From Ruminococcaceae bacterium YAD3003 (GTDB lineage Bacteria > Bacillota > Clostridia > Saccharofermentanales > Saccharofermentanaceae), in the NCBI GenBank assembly GCA_900107185.1, contig FNPA01000001.1, positions 124,001-188,000 of the forward strand: DNA of 64,000 nt, in the 5' to 3' direction. The position numbers and the translations under genes were made by a program. This document shows positions 35,377-44,548 of the stretch, one piece after another. How positions within the stretch are numbered: the first letter of the stretch is position 1; the number at the start of each line of letters is the position of its first letter. A model generated the notes under the pieces. The model was not told where the DNA came from. It saw nothing but the letters and a program-made list of their open reading frames with translations, and did not search any database.

Positions 35377-36768
35377 ATGGATATAGATGTAATGAAAAAA
35401 GTACCGGTTTCTGAGCAGGATCCCCAGGTCCGCGCTACGAATTTCGATGAGGTAAACCTGGGATATACAAAGGATGAGGCCGTTTTGGAAGCTTCCCGCT
35501 GTCTCACCTGCAAGAACGCTCGTTGTGTACAGGGCTGCCCTGTATCAATTGACATACCGAGCTTCATCTCCAGGGTCAAAGAAGGAGACGTGGAAGGAGC
35601 ATACAATGTTATCTCTTTATCTTCCTCCCTCCCCGCAGTATGCGGCCGTGTCTGCCCTCAGGAAACACAGTGTGAGGCACAGTGCGTAAGAGGAATTAAG
35701 GGAGAGGCTGTATCTATCGGACGTCTCGAAAGGTTTGTCGCTGACACTGCAAAGGAAATGGGAATCAAGCCCCAGCTCCCTGCTGATATGGTTAAGAAGG
35801 GTAAGAAGGTTGCCATCATAGGTGCTGGCCCGTCAGGACTCACATGTGCCGGCGACCTCGCAAAGATGGGCTATGATGTAACGATTTTCGAGGCTCTGCA
35901 CAAAGCAGGCGGCGTATTGGTTTACGGCATCCCTGAGTTCCGTCTCCCTAAGGACAAAGTAGTTGCAAAGGAAGTCGAGAACATTAAGGCATTGGGCGTA
36001 GAGATCGTTACCGACTGCGTTATCGGACGTTCTCTTACAATCGACGATCTGTTCGAACAGGAAGGATTCTCCGCCGTATTTATCGGTTCAGGCGCAGGTC
36101 TCCCCCGCTTCATGAATATCCCCGGTGAGCAGGCTCTGGGCGTGTTCTCCGCTAATGAATATCTCACGAGGTCCAATCTCATGGGGGCTTTCTCACCTGA
36201 CTCCAGAACTCCTATCATGAGGGCAAAGAAGGCTGTTATCGTAGGAGGCGGAAACGTTGCCATGGATGCTGCACGTACTGCAAAGCGTCTCGGTTCAGAG
36301 GTCCACGTTGTTTACCGCCGTTCCGAAGAAGAGCTCCCTGCCCGTAAGGAAGAAGTCCATCACGCTAAGGAAGAAGGCATCATCTTTGACCTTCTCACCA
36401 ACCCTGTTGAGATCCTTACTGACGAGAACGGCTGGGTAAAGGGATGCAAGTGCATCCGCATGGAACTCGGCGAACCCGACGCATCAGGCAGAAGATCTCC
36501 GGTACCGGTTGAAGGTTCCGAGTTCACTATCGACTGCGATGCGGTAATCATGTCCCTCGGCACATCACCTAACCCGCTCATCAAGAAGACTACATCCGGC
36601 CTCGAGGTTAACAAGCGCGGCGGCATCATCGTTAACGAAGCGGAAATGACATCCAGAGACGGTGTTTTCGCAGGCGGAGACGCAGTAACAGGCGCAGCTA
36701 CGGTAATCCTCGCTATGGGCGCAGGTAAATCTGCAGCAAAGGGAATCGACGAGTATCTGTCTAAATAA
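35377..36768 (+). CDS. nfnB: NfnB: NADPH-binding large subunit (glutamate synthase small-chain-like)
   Basis: 463 residues, about the length of known NfnB. The N-terminus holds two [4Fe-4S] sites (CLTCKNARCVQGCPV and CGRVCPQETQCEAQC), then an FAD site (VAIIGAGPSGLTCAGDLAKMGYDVTIFEA, split here only for reading) and an NADPH site (AVIVGGGNVAMDAARTAKRLG). The end has GVFAGGDAVTGAATVILAMGAGK, binding FAD again. With NfnA it forms the electron-bifurcating NADH-dependent reduced ferredoxin:NADP+ oxidoreductase. In an organism with Hnd hydrogenase it balances NADH, NADPH and ferredoxin pools. No glutamate synthase large subunit is nearby, which argues against a GltD role. Confidence 0.9.
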   Translation: MDIDVMKKVPVSEQDPQVRATNFDEVNLGYTKDEAVLEASRCLTCKNARCVQGCPVSIDIPSFISRVKEGDVEGAYNVISLSSSLPAVCGRVCPQETQCEAQCVRGIKGEAVSIGRLERFVADTAKEMGIKPQLPADMVKKGKKVAIIGAGPSGLTCAGDLAKMGYDVTIFEALHKAGGVLVYGIPEFRLPKDKVVAKEVENIKALGVEIVTDCVIGRSLTIDDLFEQEGFSAVFIGSGAGLPRFMNIPGEQALGVFSANEYLTRSNLMGAFSPDSRTPIMRAKKAVIVGGGNVAMDAARTAKRLGSEVHVVYRRSEEELPARKEEVHHAKEEGIIFDLLTNPVEILTDENGWVKGCKCIRMELGEPDASGRRSPVPVEGSEFTIDCDAVIMSLGTSPNPLIKKTTSGLEVNKRGGIIVNEAEMTSRDGVFAGGDAVTGAATVILAMGAGKSAAKGIDEYLSK

Positions 36769-36777
36769 AGAGTTTTT

Positions 36778-36858
36778 CAGTGATAACTGGCGTTTTTTGA
36801 TAGGAATAATCTATAAATATTCTTGAAGAGAGGTCAAAAAACGTGCAGTTTGTCATTG
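36778..36858. repeat. Large imperfect inverted repeat after nfnB
   Basis: The arm CAGTGATAACTGGCG-TTTTTTGAT (36778-36801) pairs with GTCAAAAAACG-TGCAGTTTGTCATTG (36833-36858), about 22 of 25 positions with one bulge, around a 31-nt A/T-rich centre. The right arm runs into the TTGACA box of the next promoter. It may end nfnAB transcripts or bind a regulator. Confidence 0.6.
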
Positions 36859-36885
36859 ACACTTTTTCTATGATGGTTGTAATAT
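36856..36885 (+). promoter_or_regulatory. Promoter of the envelope cluster
   Basis: TTGACA at 36856-36861, an 18-nt spacer and TAATAT at 36880-36885, about 60 nt before the DUF348 lipoprotein gene. Confidence 0.6.
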
Positions 36886-36945
36886 TTTAAAAATTTTAAT
36901 AAATTAGGCACCAAGATAATTTTCTTCACACCTTGGGGGTTCAGT

Positions 36946-37794
36946 TTGAAGTTTTTCCATCACAAAACCGGCATAGTTCTCACATCACTTGTTCTCTCTG
37001 CATCAATGATTACAGCCTGCAATAACTCTGATGTCTTATATGAGAACGAGGAAGGCTCTGTTACCGAAGAAACGGTACAGGAATCAATCAGTGTAACCAT
37101 CGTTTCGGACGATAAAACGATAACCGTAGAAGGAACGACTGATAAGTCTGTTTCCCAGATCTTAAAAGATGCAAATGTTTCCCTGTCTTCAGATGAGATC
37201 CTGTCCGTCGATTCAGACCAGGCGCTCACCGATGGCATGACCATCCGCGTTCTGAAGCAGAGAACAATTAATATCGTTATCAGAGCCGAGAATCCGGAAG
37301 AAGAAGCTGATACCCGTTATACGGCAGTAATCTACGGAAATACCGTAGACGATGCTATTAAGACACTCGGTATTGATCTTACGGATAAGCTCGTCGGACT
37401 GAGCTCTAATTTCGAGTTGTACAACGGCATAACAATTGTTATTTATAGAAAACCTCCCGAACCCGAAGAAGTTGTCGAAGAGGAAGAATACTACTACGAA
37501 GAAGAGGACTATTCTTACGACTATTCCGGCGGCGGATACTCAGGTGGAGGTTATTCAGGCGGATCATCCGGCGGTGGTTCCAGCTCTTCCGGTGGCGGTT
37601 CTTCATCAGGCGGAGGCTCAGCTCCCACCAATCCCGCACCTGTAGAAACAGCTGCTCCTGTTGTTGAGACAGAACCTCCGGCAACAGAAAGAACAGTAGT
37701 AAACGTTGAGATTTACGAAGACTGCGACGGCTCAGGCCACGGCGTTAAGGTAATTACATATTCAGACGGATCACAAGAGGAGATTGAATTCTGA
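36946..37794 (+). CDS. Lipoprotein with two DUF348 (YabE/RpfB-type) domains
   Basis: 282 residues from a TTG start after GGGGG. A signal sequence ends in S-M-I-T-A-C, a lipobox. Two ubiquitin-like DUF348 domains follow: about 47-103 (ITVEGTTDKSVSQILKDANV ... GMTIRVLKQ) and about 104-165 (YTAVIYGNTVDDAIKTLGI ... NGITIVIYRK). An acidic Tyr-rich stretch (EEEYYYEEEDYSYDY), a Gly/Ser linker and a small C-terminal end (CDGSGHGVKVITYSDGSQEEIEF) complete it. In RpfB and YabE such domains precede wall-lytic domains, which are missing here. It lies directly before the wall-binding transglutaminase-like gene. Confidence 0.85.
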   Translation: MKFFHHKTGIVLTSLVLSASMITACNNSDVLYENEEGSVTEETVQESISVTIVSDDKTITVEGTTDKSVSQILKDANVSLSSDEILSVDSDQALTDGMTIRVLKQRTINIVIRAENPEEEADTRYTAVIYGNTVDDAIKTLGIDLTDKLVGLSSNFELYNGITIVIYRKPPEPEEVVEEEEYYYEEEDYSYDYSGGGYSGGGYSGGSSGGGSSSSGGGSSSGGGSAPTNPAPVETAAPVVETEPPATERTVVNVEIYEDCDGSGHGVKVITYSDGSQEEIEF

Positions 37795-37795
37795 T

Positions 37796-39529
37796 ATGAA
37801 AAAGGCAGCACTTCAATTTATCTGTTCTGCAGCAATTGCCCTGTTGGTTGTTCTTTCGACCAATCCTAAAGTAATGTTCAATGCAGATGAGGTGCCTGAA
37901 CAAAATAATCCCGGCTTCGTTAACCAGGAAGAAGGAACTGACGGTAACAAGACTCCGGACGAAAACCCTGCCGATAATCCTACAACTGATTCTGAAAATA
38001 ACGATCCTGAAAATACAGATCCCGATACACAGGACCCTGTCATAACTGATCCTATAATAGAACCCGATCCTATCAAAACCGGATTGGTCAATGAGAATGA
38101 CGCCTGGTATTTCTATAACCAGGACGGTTCACTGTTTAAGGGCGGTTTGAAAGAAGTAAGCGTTAATGGTGAGACAAAGTACTATTACTTCCAGGAGGAT
38201 GGTACTGCATTTACAGGTGGTTATAAGCCTTTGACCAAAGACGGCAAGAGAGCTTACTACTATTTCCAGGCTGACGGTTCTGCTTACACAAATGGCTACC
38301 TGAATTTCGAGCAGAGCGGAAAACAGTATTACTTTTTCTTCCAGCCTGACGGAACTGCTTTTACAGGCGGCTATAAGGAAATCAATATCGGCGGCCAGAC
38401 AAAGTATTTCTATTTCCTCGCAAACGGACAGGGTTATAACACAGGTTATAAGACCGTCATGATCGATGGCGTTAAGCATTACTTCTTCTTCGGTTCCAAT
38501 GCAGAAGCAGAAACAAACAGAATCGAGACAGTCTCTTTGGGCGAGCGCAAAGCTTATTTCTATCTCGAGAACAACGGCCGCGCATTCACAAAGGGTTATA
38601 AGGAACTCCAGTCCAACGGTAAGACTGATTACTATTACTTTCTGCAGAACGGCCAGGCATTTACGACCGGCTATAAGACTGCAAAGATCAACGGAACAAA
38701 TTATTTCTTCTATTTCGAGAAAGATGGCCGTGCTTTCACAGGCGGACTCAAGGAGATCTCTTTCGGAAGCGAGTCTTTCGTGTACTTCTTCCAATCAAAC
38801 GGAAGGGGCCTTACTCAGACATGGAAAGATGCAAATGGTAAGCGTTACTATTTCCAGTCCAACGGCAGAGCCCAGAAAAATACATTCTTCAACGAGGGAA
38901 ACAAGCGTTATTACGCAGGAACAGATTCTTCAGTTGTCAGGAACAACTGGGTTACAGTCGGAAAGAACTGTTACCGCGCTGACAGCAACGGCGCAATCCT
39001 GACAAATACTGTTTTCGAGGGTTATAAGTTAAACTCCGACGGTTCATGCCCTACCAGATACCGTATCCTGGAAGATGTTAACCGCATCACCACACCCGGC
39101 ATGACCAATCAGCAAAAAATCGATGCTATCTTCTACTGGATCTACAATAACGACATGTACTATATCAGATCCTATGACCACACCCGTTCTGACTGGGTCT
39201 GGCAGCCGACTTGGGTAGATGACATGTGCACCCGTCTTATGGATGACTATGGTGGAAACTGCTTCTGCTATGCATCTTACATGGGATTCCTGGTAAAAGA
39301 AGCAACAGGTCTCCAGGTCCGTGTTTATCACGGAATGACACCCGGTGCCAGCGTTCCGCTGACTCCTCACGGATGGATGACCGTTAACCAGGACGGAACA
39401 TGGTACTCATACGATATCGACCTGTACAAGTTCAGCAATTTCAGATTGTCTTATTGCTACAAGCTTGATTATTTCGCTAACGGAGAAGGTTCATTGTACC
39501 AGGAAGGTGTAGCGACAAATCTGTATTAA
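37796..39529 (+). CDS. Secreted protein with cell-wall-binding repeats and transglutaminase-like domain
   Basis: 577 residues from ATG 37796; a TTG at 37784 lies on the ribosome site GAGGAG. A signal peptide and an acidic Asn/Pro/Asp/Thr linker are followed by at least twelve aromatic repeats of the choline/glucan-binding kind (pattern YYYFQ.DGTAFTGGYK) from about 100 to 400. The C-terminal domain has GGNCFCYASYMGFL (Cys near 487), TPHGWMTV (His near 524) and YDIDLYKF (Asp near 541), the Cys-His-Asp order of transglutaminase-like cysteine peptidases. It could cross-link or cleave proteins at the wall. Spacing to the next gene is 3 bp, so it is in an operon with the acyltransferase genes. Confidence 0.88.
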   Translation: MKKAALQFICSAAIALLVVLSTNPKVMFNADEVPEQNNPGFVNQEEGTDGNKTPDENPADNPTTDSENNDPENTDPDTQDPVITDPIIEPDPIKTGLVNENDAWYFYNQDGSLFKGGLKEVSVNGETKYYYFQEDGTAFTGGYKPLTKDGKRAYYYFQADGSAYTNGYLNFEQSGKQYYFFFQPDGTAFTGGYKEINIGGQTKYFYFLANGQGYNTGYKTVMIDGVKHYFFFGSNAEAETNRIETVSLGERKAYFYLENNGRAFTKGYKELQSNGKTDYYYFLQNGQAFTTGYKTAKINGTNYFFYFEKDGRAFTGGLKEISFGSESFVYFFQSNGRGLTQTWKDANGKRYYFQSNGRAQKNTFFNEGNKRYYAGTDSSVVRNNWVTVGKNCYRADSNGAILTNTVFEGYKLNSDGSCPTRYRILEDVNRITTPGMTNQQKIDAIFYWIYNNDMYYIRSYDHTRSDWVWQPTWVDDMCTRLMDDYGGNCFCYASYMGFLVKEATGLQVRVYHGMTPGASVPLTPHGWMTVNQDGTWYSYDIDLYKFSNFRLSYCYKLDYFANGEGSLYQEGVATNLY

Positions 39530-39532
39530 TTT

Positions 39533-40948
39533 ATGGTCTTCAGTTCGATAGTCTTTTTATGCTTATTTCTACCGGTTGTATTAATTCTTCACACGGTAAT
39601 ACCTGACAGAAGAGTTAAAAACGGCTTGCTCATAGTGGCGAGCCTGCTGTTTTACGCATACGGGGAGCCTTTGTATTTGATCATCATGGTTGCAAGTTCC
39701 ATTTGCAACTACCTGTTCGCCCTGTTGCTCTCGAAGAAAAAGAGTAAGGCTATTCTCATTCTGGCGGTTATCGTAAATATCGGAGTGCTCGGCGTATTTA
39801 AGTATTCCGGATTCATCGTAGAAAATATCAATTCCCTGTCAGGTCTCTCTATTCACGTTCCAGAGATCACGCTCCCTATCGGAATATCGTTTTTTACTTT
39901 CCAGGCGTTGAGCTACGTAATAGACGTTTATCGCGAAGAGGTTACGGCTCAGAAGAATTATTTCAGGGTTCTGCTCTATATATCCTTCTTCCCTCAGCTG
40001 ATTGCAGGACCTATTGTCCGTTACAAAGATATCGAACAGGATATTGAGAACAGACCTAAGGCCACAGCGGACGAGATTGCTCTCGGCATGCGAAGATTCA
40101 TTGTTGGTCTGGGTAAAAAGGTCATTATTTCAAACACAATGGGACTGGCAGCCGACTATTTCTTTAATGCCGGTCCTGCGAATATAAATATCGTAGGCGC
40201 ATGGATCGCAGCTATTGCCTATCTGATGCAGATCTATTTTGACTTCAGCGGCTATAGTGATATGGCTATCGGTCTGGGCGGCATGCTCGGTTTCCATATC
40301 AAGGAAAACTTCGATCATCCTTATACAGCAGTTACGGTACAGGACTTCTGGCGCAGATGGCACATCTCACTGTCTTCCTGGTTCCGTGATTATGTTTACA
40401 TTCCGCTCGGAGGAAACAGAAAGGGTAAGGCCAGAACCATCATCAACCGCTTTATCATCTTCTTCCTCGTAGGTCTGTGGCACGGTGCCAATTGGACATT
40501 CATCGTCTGGGGTTTATTCCACGGACTTTTCCTGCTGTTCGAAGCAACGGTTCCGGTCAGCAAACTCCCAAAAATCATCACACGCATCTATACCCTGCTC
40601 GTAGTTACAGTAGGTTTTGTGATCTTCAGGGCAGACAGCCTCAAGGATGCTGCAGGATTCATCGCGAAAATGTTCAGCGGTACGGATTTCTCGGCAGCTG
40701 CCACCAGCTTCAACATGCAGATGCTGACGCCGTTCTTTTTTTTCGCGCTGTGTATGGCAATTCTCTCCTGCGGTACACTCAACAAGTTAACGACCTGGGT
40801 ATCTTCCTTATCTTCGAAAGAAACCCTTACAGGCAAAGAGAAACTGGTTCTTACAACCACGTTTATTCTCTCATGGCTCCTTCTCGCCTGGTGCATAATC
40901 AGGCTCGCAGGCAGCAACTATAATCCGTTTATTTATTTCCGTTTCTAA
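39533..40948 (+). CDS. MBOAT family O-acyltransferase (AlgI/DltB-like)
   Basis: 471 residues, about eleven TM segments. Family markers are LPIGISFFTFQALSYVIDVYR near 120-140, SFFPQLIAGPIVRY, DFSGYSDMAIGL, FWRRWHISLSSWFRDYVYIPLGGN (near 275-298) and GLWHGANWTFIVWG with the catalytic His near 325. These proteins move acyl groups, usually acetyl, across the membrane to an extracellular polymer. The next gene encodes a DHHW/AlgX-like protein, the usual partner. The target polymer could be a wall or exopolysaccharide. Confidence 0.93.
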   Translation: MVFSSIVFLCLFLPVVLILHTVIPDRRVKNGLLIVASLLFYAYGEPLYLIIMVASSICNYLFALLLSKKKSKAILILAVIVNIGVLGVFKYSGFIVENINSLSGLSIHVPEITLPIGISFFTFQALSYVIDVYREEVTAQKNYFRVLLYISFFPQLIAGPIVRYKDIEQDIENRPKATADEIALGMRRFIVGLGKKVIISNTMGLAADYFFNAGPANINIVGAWIAAIAYLMQIYFDFSGYSDMAIGLGGMLGFHIKENFDHPYTAVTVQDFWRRWHISLSSWFRDYVYIPLGGNRKGKARTIINRFIIFFLVGLWHGANWTFIVWGLFHGLFLLFEATVPVSKLPKIITRIYTLLVVTVGFVIFRADSLKDAAGFIAKMFSGTDFSAAATSFNMQMLTPFFFFALCMAILSCGTLNKLTTWVSSLSSKETLTGKEKLVLTTTFILSWLLLAWCIIRLAGSNYNPFIYFRF

Positions 40949-40960
40949 CAGTTGGTCATT

Positions 40961-42343
40961 ATGAAATTCAAATCTCACATTTTTATCATCGCCTGTTTAG
41001 CAATAATGTTATTGCCCGCTGTTGGTATGCTCTTCTTCCCTACGACAACCTCGTCAGAGAACAAGGCTATGGCAGAGGCTCCTGTTCTCATGAAGGACGG
41101 TGCCATTAACAAGAAGTTCTTTGATGATTTCGACAACTGGTTTAACGACCACATAGCATTCAGAAACCAGATGGTCTATGCCGATGCAATGATTCAGACA
41201 AAAATCTTCCAGGAATCAAGTGTAAGCGGCGTAATCAAGGGAACTGACGGCTGGCTCTACTATTCTTCTACTCTTGATGATTATCTCGGCAGCGATGTCC
41301 TCACCGACAGAGAGCTGTTCAATCTGTCCCACAATTTATATGTGGTTCAGAGTTATATGGATGAACGTGATATTACTTTCGTTGTGATGATTCCGCCCAA
41401 CAAGAACACACTCTATGGCGAACACATGCCTTATTACGACAACTTTATCGTGAGCACCGACCACAGTGCAATTCTACTGGCAGATTACATGCCTGAAAAT
41501 ACCATTCACTATCTGGATCTGTTCGAGCTCTTCGGCAGGACAGATGAAGTCTTATATTTCAGACAGGATTCGCACTGGAACAACAAGGGCGCACTCATGG
41601 TTTACAACGCCATGATGGATTCAATGGACATAGAGCACGAAGACTACAGTTCAATCGATCCTGTAATGGTATTGAGTTCTGACGGCGACCTCAATAAGAT
41701 GCTGTATAGCTTCTATGGTCCCGCCGAGTACGATTACGACTATCAGATTCCTCAGAACTACACCTATGTCCAGGGCGAGGATGTCGAGAGCCGCTGGATC
41801 GTTACTGAGAATCCTGACGGTTCAGGAACTATTCTGGTATTCCGTGATTCGTTTGCGAACTCACTTATCCCCTTCGTTTCGAACCACTTTGTGACAGCGG
41901 CTTACTCCAAGGCTCTGCCTAATCCGCTTGAGAAGTATATTGAGACATACAATCCCGGTTATATTGTTATCGAAAAGGTCGAAAGAAATATTTCCGATTA
42001 TCTCACGATGCCTCCGGTCCTCACCGCTCCTTCTGCGACGGTCCCGGATAACTGTGAGGAAGCTGATACGGATTCTACCGTCCAGGTCGAAGCGTGCATG
42101 TACGACGTCAACTACTGGGCTTTCTCAGGCACGATTGATAGCGGATATCTGAGCAGCGACACTGAGATCATCGTCAGCATTGACGGCAAACCATATATGT
42201 CTTATCAGACAGGAGAAGACGGTTGGCTGCTCTATCTGAAGAAGGCTGACTTCGAGAGCGATACCGCTCATGTCGAAGTGTTTACTGTATCAGGCGGCCA
42301 GTGTTCCTGCGTACTATCTTCTGACGTTGTTCTGGCTGAATAA
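40961..42343 (+). CDS. DHHW/AlgX-like SGNH-type protein, partner of the MBOAT acyltransferase
   Basis: 460 residues from ATG 40961; no ribosome site is evident, but the MBOAT stop is only 12 bp upstream, so coupling is likely. One N-terminal TM (IFIIACLAIMLLPAVGMLFF) exports the rest. The catalytic-type motifs are RQDSHWNNKGA near residue 205 (D-x-H) and VFRDSFANSLIPF near 295 (Ser), plus DGWLYYSS and KNTLYGEHMP, as in alginate acetyltransferase AlgJ/AlgX proteins. A C-terminal beta domain follows. It probably transfers the acyl group supplied by the MBOAT protein to the polymer. Confidence 0.9.
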   Translation: MKFKSHIFIIACLAIMLLPAVGMLFFPTTTSSENKAMAEAPVLMKDGAINKKFFDDFDNWFNDHIAFRNQMVYADAMIQTKIFQESSVSGVIKGTDGWLYYSSTLDDYLGSDVLTDRELFNLSHNLYVVQSYMDERDITFVVMIPPNKNTLYGEHMPYYDNFIVSTDHSAILLADYMPENTIHYLDLFELFGRTDEVLYFRQDSHWNNKGALMVYNAMMDSMDIEHEDYSSIDPVMVLSSDGDLNKMLYSFYGPAEYDYDYQIPQNYTYVQGEDVESRWIVTENPDGSGTILVFRDSFANSLIPFVSNHFVTAAYSKALPNPLEKYIETYNPGYIVIEKVERNISDYLTMPPVLTAPSATVPDNCEEADTDSTVQVEACMYDVNYWAFSGTIDSGYLSSDTEIIVSIDGKPYMSYQTGEDGWLLYLKKADFESDTAHVEVFTVSGGQCSCVLSSDVVLAE

Positions 42344-42382
42344 TTCCCTGCCCGAAAACTAAAGCGTGCAAATTCAGTGCAT

Positions 42383-42412
42383 AAAAAAAACCCGCGCTCG
42401 ATTGAGCACGGG
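42383..42412 (-). terminator. Terminator of the pgk-tpiA gene
   Basis: On the minus strand CCCGTGCTC, loop AATC, GAGCGCGGG, then eight T. It also lies 48 bp after the DHHW gene stop on the plus strand, where no T-run follows. Confidence 0.88.
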
Positions 42413-42443
42413 TCCTTTATTAATCAACTATATCAGTCGTCAA

Positions 42444-44393
42444 TTATGCGTTGCAGATGATGGAGAAATCCTCAGCCTTGAGGGAAGCACCACCTACGAG
42501 ACCGCCGTTGATGTCGGGCTGAGCGAAGAGGCCTGCAGCGTTCTTAGCGTTGCAAGAACCACCGTACTGGATTGTGATAGCCTCAGCGCACTTAGGGCAA
42601 TAGAGCTCAGCGATAACGCCACGGATGAACTTGCAAACTTCTTCAGCCTGCTCGTCTGTAGCTGTCTTACCTGTGCCGATAGCCCAGATAGGCTCATAAG
42701 CGATTGTGATCTGGCAGAGCTTGTCAGCAGGGATATCCTTGAAAGCGCCAACGATCTGACCCTTGATCCAGTCGAATGTCTCACCAGCTTCACGCTGAGC
42801 AAGAGACTCACCGCAGCAGATGATAGGTCTTACACCATACTTGAGGAGTGCGAGAGCCTTCTTGTTAACTGTCTCGTCTGTCTCTGCGTTGTACTCACGT
42901 CTCTCGGAGTGACCGATGATGCAGTAATTTACGCCCATCTTAGCGAGCCAGAGAGGTGAGATCTCGCCTGTGAATGCACCCTTCTCTTCGAAGTGGCAGT
43001 TCTGAGCAGCGATCTTGATGTTTGTGTAAGCAGCAGCCTCAACTGCAGCAGCGAGTGCTGTAGCAGGAACGCCGAGAGCGATTCTGTGCTCTGCATTCTT
43101 AACGAGGGGCTTGAGCTCTTCGATGAGCTTAACAGCATCTGCAGGGATACCACAGTTCATCTTCCAGTTACCAGCAGCAAAGATTCTGCCTGTCTTCTTG
43201 TCGTTGAGGCAGTCGATACCAGGGAGAACCTTACCCTCGATGTACTCGAGAGAAGCGCCGCCGCCTGTAGAGATGTGAGAAACCTTATCAGCATAGCCGA
43301 GCTTCTCGATAGCAGCTGCAGAGTCACCACCACCGATGATGGAGATAGCGTCTGTATCAGCAATTGCCTTAGCAAGAGCCTCTGTACCAACTGCGAACTT
43401 ATCGAACTCGAAAACGCCTGCAGGGCCGTTCCAGATGATTGTCTTAGCTTCCTTGATAGCTGCAGAGAATGTCTCGATTGTCTTAGGACCGATGTCGAGG
43501 CCTTCCCAGCCTTCAGGAATCTCCATAGAAGGAACAACCTTTGATTCAGCATCTGCTGCGAACTCTGTAGCAACTACAGTGTCCTCAGGAAGGAGGAGCT
43601 TAACGCCCTTCTCTTCAGCCTTAGCCATGAGTTCCTTAGCGAGGTCAACCTTATCAGCTTCGAAGAGTGAGTTACCGATTGTACCACCCTTAGCGCCGAT
43701 GAATGTATAAGCCATACCACCACCAATGATGATCGTATCAGCCTTGTCTAAGAGGTTTGTGATAACGCCGATCTTGTCGGAAACCTTAGCACCGCCAAGA
43801 ATAGCAACGAACGGTCTGGCCGGATTATCGAGCGCGCCGCCGATGAAGTCGATTTCCTTCTTGATGAGGTAACCGCAAGCGGAAGGAAGGAAGTTTGCGA
43901 GACCTGCTGTTGAAGCATGAGCACGGTGAGCTGTACCGAATGCATCGTTTACATAGAGGTCAGCCATAGAAGCGAGCTCTGCAGCAAACTTAGGATCGTT
44001 CTTTGTCTCTTCCTTGTGGAAACGAACATTCTCGAGCATGAGGATCTCGCCATCCTTAAGAGCAGCAGCCTTTGCCTTTGCATCTTCGCCGATTACGTCA
44101 GCAGCGAGAGTAACGGGCTTGCCGATGAGTTCTGCGAGACGGTCAGCAGCAGGCTTCATAGAGAACTTAGCCTCAGGTCCGTTCTTCGGACGGCCGAGGT
44201 GAGAAACGAGAATAACCTTCGCATTGTTGTCTACGAGGTACTTGATTGTAGGGAGAGCACCCTTAATTCTCTTGTCGTCTGTGATCTTTGTGCCTGTTTC
44301 CTTGTCGAGCGGTACGTTAAAGTCAACGCGGACAATAACTCTCTTGCCGGCTACGTCTAAATCTTCGACACTTTTCTTGTCATACATTGCCAT
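42444..44393 (-). CDS. pgk-tpiA: Phosphoglycerate kinase fused to triose-phosphate isomerase
   Basis: 649 residues in one open frame. Residues 1-400 are a complete [30 protein letters not shown], a Lys-rich nucleotide site and the end motif [13 protein letters not shown] ... [12 protein letters not shown]. Residues about 401-649 are a complete TPI: NWKMN (Lys near 411), IGHSERR (His near 495), [11 protein letters not shown] (Glu near 565) and GLVGGASLK. Only a short linker ([10 protein letters not shown]) joins them. PGK makes ATP from 1,3-bisphosphoglycerate, and TPI interconverts triose phosphates. The same fusion is known in Thermotoga, where it forms a bifunctional protein. No stop or slippery site is seen at the junction. 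A terminator follows. Confidence 0.96.
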   Translation of the reverse strand: MAMYDKKSVEDLDVAGKRVIVRVDFNVPLDKETGTKITDDKRIKGALPTIKYLVDNNAKVILVSHLGRPKNGPEAKFSMKPAADRLAELIGKPVTLAADVIGEDAKAKAAALKDGEILMLENVRFHKEETKNDPKFAAELASMADLYVNDAFGTAHRAHASTAGLANFLPSACGYLIKKEIDFIGGALDNPARPFVAILGGAKVSDKIGVITNLLDKADTIIIGGGMAYTFIGAKGGTIGNSLFEADKVDLAKELMAKAEEKGVKLLLPEDTVVATEFAADAESKVVPSMEIPEGWEGLDIGPKTIETFSAAIKEAKTIIWNGPAGVFEFDKFAVGTEALAKAIADTDAISIIGGGDSAAAIEKLGYADKVSHISTGGGASLEYIEGKVLPGIDCLNDKKTGRIFAAGNWKMNCGIPADAVKLIEELKPLVKNAEHRIALGVPATALAAAVEAAAYTNIKIAAQNCHFEEKGAFTGEISPLWLAKMGVNYCIIGHSERREYNAETDETVNKKALALLKYGVRPIICCGESLAQREAGETFDWIKGQIVGAFKDIPADKLCQITIAYEPIWAIGTGKTATDEQAEEVCKFIRGVIAELYCPKCAEAITIQYGGSCNAKNAAGLFAQPDINGGLVGGASLKAEDFSIICNA

Positions 44394-44484
44394 GGATTGT
44401 CACACTCCTGATTCATTAATTTTGTGATAAACACTAACTTGGAAATTATACAACGTACGCACGAGTTATAAAAGCAATAAACAA

Positions 44485-44517
44485 GGCGAGTTTGGATTAT
44501 ATTTTTCCAAACTCGCC
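44485..44517 (-). terminator. Hairpin after the PlsC-like gene
   Basis: GGCGAGTTTGG and CCAAACTCGCC form a perfect 11-bp stem with an 11-nt A/T loop. On the minus strand TTGTTTATTGCTTTTAT follows; on the plus strand ATTTTTTG follows. Confidence 0.8.
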
Positions 44518-44548
44518 ATTTTTTGTCCGTTTATCGTTCTAGTGAAAA

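Noticed and set aside
34483-36768. SudAB sulfide dehydrogenase or glutamate synthase small chain
   Set aside because: Sequence alone cannot fully exclude these names, but pairing, lengths and cluster motifs fit NfnAB, and no glutamate synthase large chain is adjacent.
42444-44393. Assembly error joining separate pgk and tpiA genes
   Set aside because: The frame is continuous with a plausible linker, both domains are complete, and the same fusion is known in Thermotoga.
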